A stretch of 8,638 nt of DNA from an uncultured Clostridia bacterium (GTDB lineage Bacteria > Bacillota > Clostridia > TANB77 > CAG-508): contig CATLGL010000069.1 in assembly GCA_949935895.1 (NCBI GenBank), forward strand, positions 1 to 8,638. Reading direction: 5' to 3'. Position 1 is the first letter of the stretch. Every line of letters begins with the position of its first letter. The notes beneath the pieces were generated by a model. The model was not told the origin of the DNA and searched no databases. It saw only the letters and a program-made list of their open reading frames with translations. Position numbers and translations under genes: made by a program. Below, one piece after another: positions 4,386 through 8,638 of the stretch.

Positions 4386-6827
4386 ATGAATTCAATAGAA
4401 TTATTATCACCAGTTGGTGATTTCGAATGTCTACAAGCTGCTGTACAAAATGGTGCTGATGCTGTTTATCTTGGTGCATCTAGTTTTAGTGCAAGAGCTT
4501 CTGCTAAAAACTTTAATTTAAAAGAACTTGAAAAAGCCGTTTCTTATGCACATCTTCGAGGAGTTAAAGTGCATTTAGCTTTAAATACTTTAATTAAAAA
4601 TAATGAATTTGAAGAAGCCTTCGAACTTGCTAAACACTGTTACAATTTAGGTGTTGATGCCTTTATTGTGCAAGACTATGGACTATGTTCTTTACTGTTA
4701 GAGCACTTTCCAGATTTACCAATTCATGCTAGTACTCAAATGAGTATTCACAATTTAGAAGGTGTAAAAAAACTAGAAGACTTAGGATTTTCAAGAGTTG
4801 TGCTAGCAAGAGAAACTTCTCTTGCTGAATTAGAATTTATAAAAAATCATACTAATATTGAACTTGAAGTATTTATTCATGGTGCCCTTTGTATTTCTTA
4901 TTCTGGTCAATGTCTGCTTTCTAGTATGATTGGACGGTCGTTCGCGGAAATCGTGGAAAATGTGCTGGAACTTGTCGTCTTCCTTATGAATTGGTTGTTA
5001 AATCTGATAAAGAAATTTGTATGGATAAGGGGTATTTATTAAGCACAAAAGATTTATGTGGACTTGAATTTTTACCTAATCTTATTCGTATTGGTGTTTC
5101 TTCTTTAAAGATAGAAGGACGTATGAAAACACCTGAATATGTTGCAACTGTTACTAGAATTTATAGAAAATATATTGACCTTGCTTATTCTAATGCACCT
5201 TTTAGTATTGATGAACAAGACCAAAAAGATTTATTACAGGTATTTAATCGAGGAGGATTTTCTTCTCGGCCATTTACTTCAAGAGCCAAATCGAAATTTA
5301 ATTTTTAAAGAAAAACCAAATAATATGGGTATTTACATTGGAAATGTAGCAAATTATAACTCTACTAAAGGACACATTACTTTAAACTTAAATGATAATT
5401 TAACTATTGGCGATACCATTACATTTGAAAAAGAAGAATCAAAGTATCGAATTTCTGAATTGATGCTTGCTAAAGATAATATTGAATACGCTACAAAAGG
5501 ACAGCTTGTTACAATTGGTAGAATGAAGGGAAATATTTCTCCTGGTGATAAAATTTATAAGTTAGAAAGTAAAACATTACTTTCTAAGGCTCTTTCTTCT
5601 TATCAAAAAGAAAATCGAAAATATACTTTATTTTGTAATATGGAAATACATAAAAATCAGCCAATTGTTTTACAGATTTATGATAAAAACAATATCCATT
5701 TTAATATTGTTTCTAATATCCTTCCTCAAGTTGCTCTTAATCAACCAATTACGAAGGAACGAATTATTTTACAGTTTTCAAAAACAGGAAATACTCCTTT
5801 TGTTTTTGAGGAATTTGAAATTGATTTAGAAGATAATTTATATTTAAATATTAGTGATTTAAATGAATTACGCCGTAATGCTATAGAAAAAGTAAGTGAA
5901 TTCATTACTAACCGTTATGTTAGAAAACTCCCAAAGTTACTGCCAACAATTGATGTACCTCACAGTTTTTCTTCTTGTTCTAATGATATTTTATTACAGA
6001 CAGAAACTCTAGCTAAGCAAGAAAAACAAATTTCTATTTTACTAAATATGTTAGATACAAATACCAACTATTCTGAACTCGAAAAAGTAAATCGTATTTA
6101 TATTCCTTTACGCTATTTTACAATGGCAGAGTATTCAAATATTCTTAAACATATTTGTAATCAGTTTGATACATATATTTATATGCCAGGCATTATTAAA
6201 TCGAACTACCGAAATTTATTTACAACTCATATTGATACAGCACTTATTGAATACCCTATTAAAGGCTTTGTTCTTTCTAATATTGGTACCTTCTATATGT
6301 TACAAAAATATCAAGACTCTTATGAGTTTATTGGAAATTACACTTTAAATGTTTTTAATACACTAACCATGAAGCAGTACGAACATTTAGGTTTATCACA
6401 AATTACTATATCACCTGAATTAAATAAACAAGATATTTTAGCACTTTGTAAAAATAGTTCTATTAACACAGAAATAATTGTATATGGAAATACACCAGTA
6501 ATGACTCTTGGCTATTGCTTACTTGGAAAATCAAACAAATGCTATCCTAACTGTTCTTCTTTATGCCGAAGTAAACACGCTTATTACCTAAAAGACCGAT
6601 TAGGACTATATTTCCGAGTCTTACCAGACAATATACAAACAGTTAATACAATTTATAATAGCAAAATTACTTCTTTAGATTTTTCAGATTTACCAGTTAC
6701 TTCTGTTCGAATTGATATTTTAGAAGAAAATATATTAGAAATTAATCATATTATTGAGACAGTCAAATCTGGAAAAAGATTTGAAGGAAGCGATTATACG
6801 AATGCCAATTTTATAAGAGAAGTATAA
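4386..6827 (+). CDS. U32 family protein with DUF3656-type C-terminus (RlhA-like), read through three +1 frameshifts at CGG
   Basis: Read in plain triplets this gene falls into three overlapping pieces (4386-5042, 4991-5308 and 5139-6827). Skipping one C at each of three in-frame CGG codons (4935, 4945 and 5267) gives one continuous 812-residue protein, the expected size for Clostridia U32 proteins with a DUF3656 extension. The N-terminus has the U32 opening (IELLSPVGDFECLQAAV, then NGADAVYLG). The Fe-S-type cysteines C169 and C176 lie before the double shift, and C192 and C196 after it, spaced C-x6-C-x15-C-x3-C. Between them the restored text is MIGGRSGNRGKCAGTCR, the family signature. The third shift restores NRGGFSSGHL. 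A second Cys cluster (C-x9-C-x3-C-x3-C) lies near the C-terminus. Related RlhA hydroxylates a cytidine in 23S rRNA, and other U32 proteins modify tRNA U34; the exact substrate here is inferred. The gene is monocistronic with a strong terminator. Confidence 0.9.
4935..4937 (+). other. Putative +1 frameshift site 2 (GGA CGG T) in the U32 gene
   Basis: In the incoming frame ATG ATT GGA is followed by CGG. Skipping C4935 gives GGT CGT TCG, that is Gly-Arg-Ser, completing the Gly-Gly-Arg-Ser part of the U32 signature. Normal reading of CGG would lead to an unrelated 35-residue tail and a stop at 5042. Confidence 0.87.
4945..4947 (+). other. Putative +1 frameshift site 3 (TCG CGG A) in the U32 gene
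   Basis: Three codons after site 2 the new frame meets a second CGG. Skipping C4945 gives GGA AAT CGT GGA, that is Gly-Asn-Arg-Gly, which leads directly into the second pair of Fe-S-type cysteines. Without this second shift, translation reaches a TGA within about 20 codons. Both shifts are therefore needed. Confidence 0.87.
5267..5269 (+). other. Putative +1 frameshift site 4 (TCT CGG C) in the U32 gene
   Basis: TTT TCT TCT is followed by CGG in frame. Skipping C5267 gives GGC CAT TTA CTT, restoring Ser-Ser-Gly-His-Leu and opening the remaining 519 codons. Triplet reading stops at 5308. An AGGAGG lies 10 nt upstream (5251-5256), but it encodes the conserved Arg-Gly-Gly and no similar element precedes the other sites. 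Confidence 0.87.
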
Positions 6828-6883
6828 AAATTTCCCTTTTTCTTTTTAATAAACAAAATGATAGAAAATATTCTATCGTATAT

Positions 6884-6919
6884 GCAAAAATTCCAGTGAT
6901 TTCTCACTGGAATTTTTGC
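6884..6919 (+). terminator. Strong terminator of the U32 gene (convergent junction)
   Basis: This is a perfect 16-bp stem, GCAAAAATTCCAGTGA (6884-6899) against TCACTGGAATTTTTGC (6904-6919), with a TTTC loop. A smaller 7-bp hairpin, GATAGAA/TTCTATC (6860-6877), precedes it. Being nearly symmetric, the main stem could also stop transcription coming from the convergent RNHCP gene. I see nothing further between 6920 and the RNHCP stop at 7030. Confidence 0.8.
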
Positions 6920-7029
6920 TTTCGGGTTCCTATTTTAGGACACCCTCTTTGTTTTATCCCTTTTTTACTTACTCCACTAAATGAGATATCATCTAAAAAG
7001 GTACTTTTTTATTATGCCTTTCTTCTCTC

Positions 7030-7344
7030 CTATTTTACTGGTCTACTACTTAATTTTATAATTAAATCCATATTATCATCTGTAGCTGCTTTATTTTTTC
7101 TAATTTTTCCACATGTTTTACATTGAAATATAATAACATATCCTTTTTTTGAATTTGTTTCAATACCAATAGGTTCTAAATCTCCATGGCATGTTTCATT
7201 CCTATCTCCTGGATTTACATCAACATGTTTTGAATGTAAACAGTATGGACAATGGTTTCTACAAGAATATCCTAATTTTGGCACAGTTTTTCCACAATTT
7301 TCACATATAAATTCTTCGTCTATTTCTGTAAATTTTCTATCCAT
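7030..7344 (-). CDS. RNHCP domain zinc-ribbon protein
   Basis: This small 104-residue protein carries the namesake RNHCP sequence (CRNHCPYCLHSKHVD, about residues 28-42) of the Pfam RNHCP family. It has several CxxC pairs: CENC near residue 14, CPYC after RNH, and CKTC near residue 75. These are likely to bind one or two zinc ions. Its molecular function is not established. An ATG at 7368 would add eight residues and overlap the upstream gene. The ATG at 7344 is preferred because AAAGGA lies 6 nt before it. The start lies 13 nt after the stop of the nucleoside kinase gene and the ribosome binding site abuts that stop, so the two are almost certainly co-transcribed and perhaps translationally coupled. 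It contains no CGG codon. Confidence 0.88.
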   Translation of the reverse strand: MDRKFTEIDEEFICENCGKTVPKLGYSCRNHCPYCLHSKHVDVNPGDRNETCHGDLEPIGIETNSKKGYVIIFQCKTCGKIRKNKAATDDNMDLIIKLSSRPVK

Positions 7345-7357
7345 GATGGTTCCTTTC

Positions 7358-8638
7358 TTAATCAGCAAGTAAGCTTCCTCCTATAAACTCACGAATTAAA
7401 GAGGTTTTTGCTATTGCTTCTTGTGGTACTGAATCAAAATAACTTAGTAAACGAATTAATCTTGTTGCTTCTGCATATTCTGGTTCTGTGTTTTGGATTT
7501 CTTTTAATAAAGGAAGCGCATAGTCTTTTAGCACTCCTAATTCATAAATAAGTGAAGAATTGAACATACTATTTGCCTCTTCTTGGTATGGATAAATGTA
7601 TCGTTCTTCTCCACGATTGACAGAATACCACATTTTAATCGTATGTTTTGCACTATACCCTCTAAATTGATGGTCTCTTACAATTCTTCTTATTAAACGT
7701 GTATCTGTTGTAGAAATGCGATTATAATAATCAATATTTAATACAGTTAGAGCACTAATATAAATTTTATATTTTTGTTCTTTTGGAATGGAACTGGTTA
7801 AACGATCATTTAAGCAATGAATTCCTTCTATTACTAAAATTTCATCCTTTTGTAATTTCATAGTCTCTCCATTATATCGCTTATGCCCTACAGTAAAATC
7901 AAATGTTGGAACTTGAATTTCTTCTCCATTCAATAGCTTTACTAAATGCTCATTAAACAATTTAACATCTAATGCTTCTATACATTCAAAATCATAATTT
8001 CCTAGTTCATCTTTTGGATTCTCTTCTCGTTCTACAAAATAATTATCTACTGAAATGGTAACTGGTTTTATTCCATTTAACCTTAATTGAATTCCTAAAC
8101 GTTTTGCAAATGTTGTTTTTCCAGACGATGACGGTCCTGCAATAAGTACTACTTTTATTTTTCCACTTTTAGCAATATTATCTGCAAGTTCTGCAATTTT
8201 TTTCTCATGCAAACTTTCTGATAATAAAATGGCATCTTGTGCACCATCTTTTTTTACTTCTCGATTTAATTTGTAAATTGTGTTAATTCCAATTAATTTA
8301 TAAATATCTTCATATTCATCTAGTGTTGATACTAATTTTTTATTTTCTATAAATGGAGTCAATTGGGTTGGTGTTTTCCAATTTGGATAACGTACAATAA
8401 AACCATCACGATATTTAACAATATCATATACCTTCGTATAGCCTGTGGAAATTGGCATAACACCAAAAAAATAGTTAAAATAGTCTTCACAATAATATAG
8501 TGATGCACCATAAGAAGTGTCCTGGTCAATTTGTACTTTTCCTTTTAATGTTTTTTCTTTTTCGTAAAATTTTTCTGCTTCTTTTGCCGTCATTTTTACT
8601 TTTCGGATTTCTAAATCTTTATCAATAATCTCTCCCAT
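7358..8638 (-). CDS. Nucleoside (uridine) kinase with ThrRS-like N-terminal region, 5'-truncated by the window
   Basis: The kinase is of the phosphoribulokinase/uridine kinase P-loop class, phosphorylating a nucleoside, most likely uridine or cytidine, in salvage. Of the 426 residues visible, about 1-90 resemble the second additional domain of threonyl-tRNA synthetase, as in the long Clostridia nucleoside kinases. The kinase domain follows with Walker A GPSSSGKTT (168-176), DNYFVERE (198-205) and Walker B ILVIEGIH (267-274). Full-length relatives have roughly 550 residues, starting with a TGS-like stretch, so the methionine at the right edge is probably internal and roughly the first 130 residues lie outside the window. 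The RNHCP gene follows 13 nt downstream. There are no in-frame CGG codons. The kinase class is secure but the exact substrate is not. Confidence 0.88.
   Translation of the reverse strand: MGEIIDKDLEIRKVKMTAKEAEKFYEKEKTLKGKVQIDQDTSYGASLYYCEDYFNYFFGVMPISTGYTKVYDIVKYRDGFIVRYPNWKTPTQLTPFIENKKLVSTLDEYEDIYKLIGINTIYKLNREVKKDGAQDAILLSESLHEKKIAELADNIAKSGKIKVVLIAGPSSSGKTTFAKRLGIQLRLNGIKPVTISVDNYFVEREENPKDELGNYDFECIEALDVKLFNEHLVKLLNGEEIQVPTFDFTVGHKRYNGETMKLQKDEILVIEGIHCLNDRLTSSIPKEQKYKIYISALTVLNIDYYNRISTTDTRLIRRIVRDHQFRGYSAKHTIKMWYSVNRGEERYIYPYQEEANSMFNSSLIYELGVLKDYALPLLKEIQNTEPEYAEATRLIRLLSYFDSVPQEAIAKTSLIREFIGGSLLAD

Noticed and set aside
2960..5269. Random sequencing or assembly indels
   Set aside because: Not fully excluded, but random errors in such AT-rich DNA should fall in A/T homopolymers. 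All four are single C bases forming in-frame CGG, on both strands, and none occurs elsewhere. Raw reads would decide.
2960..5269. CGG simply reassigned to another amino acid
   Set aside because: Reading CGG as any triplet leaves the following sequence out of frame and leads to stops. A net +1 change is required at all four sites.
5251..5269. prfB-type or dnaX-type programmed frameshift driven by the AGGAGG upstream of site 4
   Set aside because: The AGGAGG encodes conserved Arg-Gly-Gly, no stop codon or slippery heptamer is present, and the other three sites lack any such element.
2960..5269. Phase variation by slipped-strand repeats
   Set aside because: None of the four sites lies in a homopolymer or short tandem repeat.
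4386..6827. U32 gene as a pseudogene or as three separate genes
   Set aside because: The three pieces join exactly at in-frame CGG codons and rebuild a full-length family protein with all signature residues. There are no other stops or indels in 812 codons, and the downstream pieces have no start signals of their own.
6896..7126. Plus-strand open frame after the U32 gene
   Set aside because: It starts inside the terminator stem and overlaps the RNHCP gene in antisense, with no family resemblance.

Overview
The window looks like chromosomal DNA of an AT-rich, spore-forming Clostridia-type member of the Bacillota. The grounds are strong AT bias, AAAGGA/GGAGG ribosome binding sites, a dipicolinate synthase A subunit (a spore-specific enzyme) and several protein families typical of Clostridia. 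Nothing in it looks like a mobile element, prophage, CRISPR array or RNA gene.

Layout. Positions 131-3082 (minus strand) hold a probable three-gene operon, transcribed right to left: a membrane-anchored TPR protein (3082-1879), dpaA (1825-959) and uppP (934-131). Positions 3083-3378 hold the operon promoter, a divergent short plus-strand unit with a decayed or stop-interrupted mini-ORF, and a bidirectional hairpin. Next, on the minus strand, come a multi-pass membrane protein (3957-3379) and a 55-residue cysteine-rich membrane peptide (4284-4117), each with its own promoter and terminator. A plus-strand U32/DUF3656 protein (4386-6827; RlhA-like, probably an rRNA hydroxylation factor) diverges from the Cys-rich gene. 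It ends in a strong 16-bp hairpin and faces a convergent minus-strand pair: a zinc-ribbon RNHCP protein (7344-7030) and a nucleoside (uridine) kinase whose 5' end lies beyond the right edge (8638-7358).

The most important observation is a recoding pattern. Two genes that look frameshifted (the TPR protein and the U32 protein) become intact family members if the ribosome skips one C at four places. All four places are an in-frame CGG codon, and in each case skipping the C puts a GGN glycine codon in frame. Each glycine restores a family-like segment, including the Gly-Gly-Arg-Ser-Gly-Asn-Arg-Gly core of U32 proteins. By eye there is no other in-frame CGG codon in any gene of the window. Eight out-of-frame CGG trinucleotides on coding strands cause no shift. 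This suggests that CGG is not read as arginine in this organism but triggers a +1 frameshift, or equivalently that CGGN is read as a four-base glycine codon. Indel error remains the main alternative, but the 4/4 association with one rare codon, on both strands, argues against it.

Functionally, the left operon combines spore core chemistry (dipicolinate) with envelope lipid-carrier recycling. The rest is RNA modification, nucleoside salvage and small membrane proteins.
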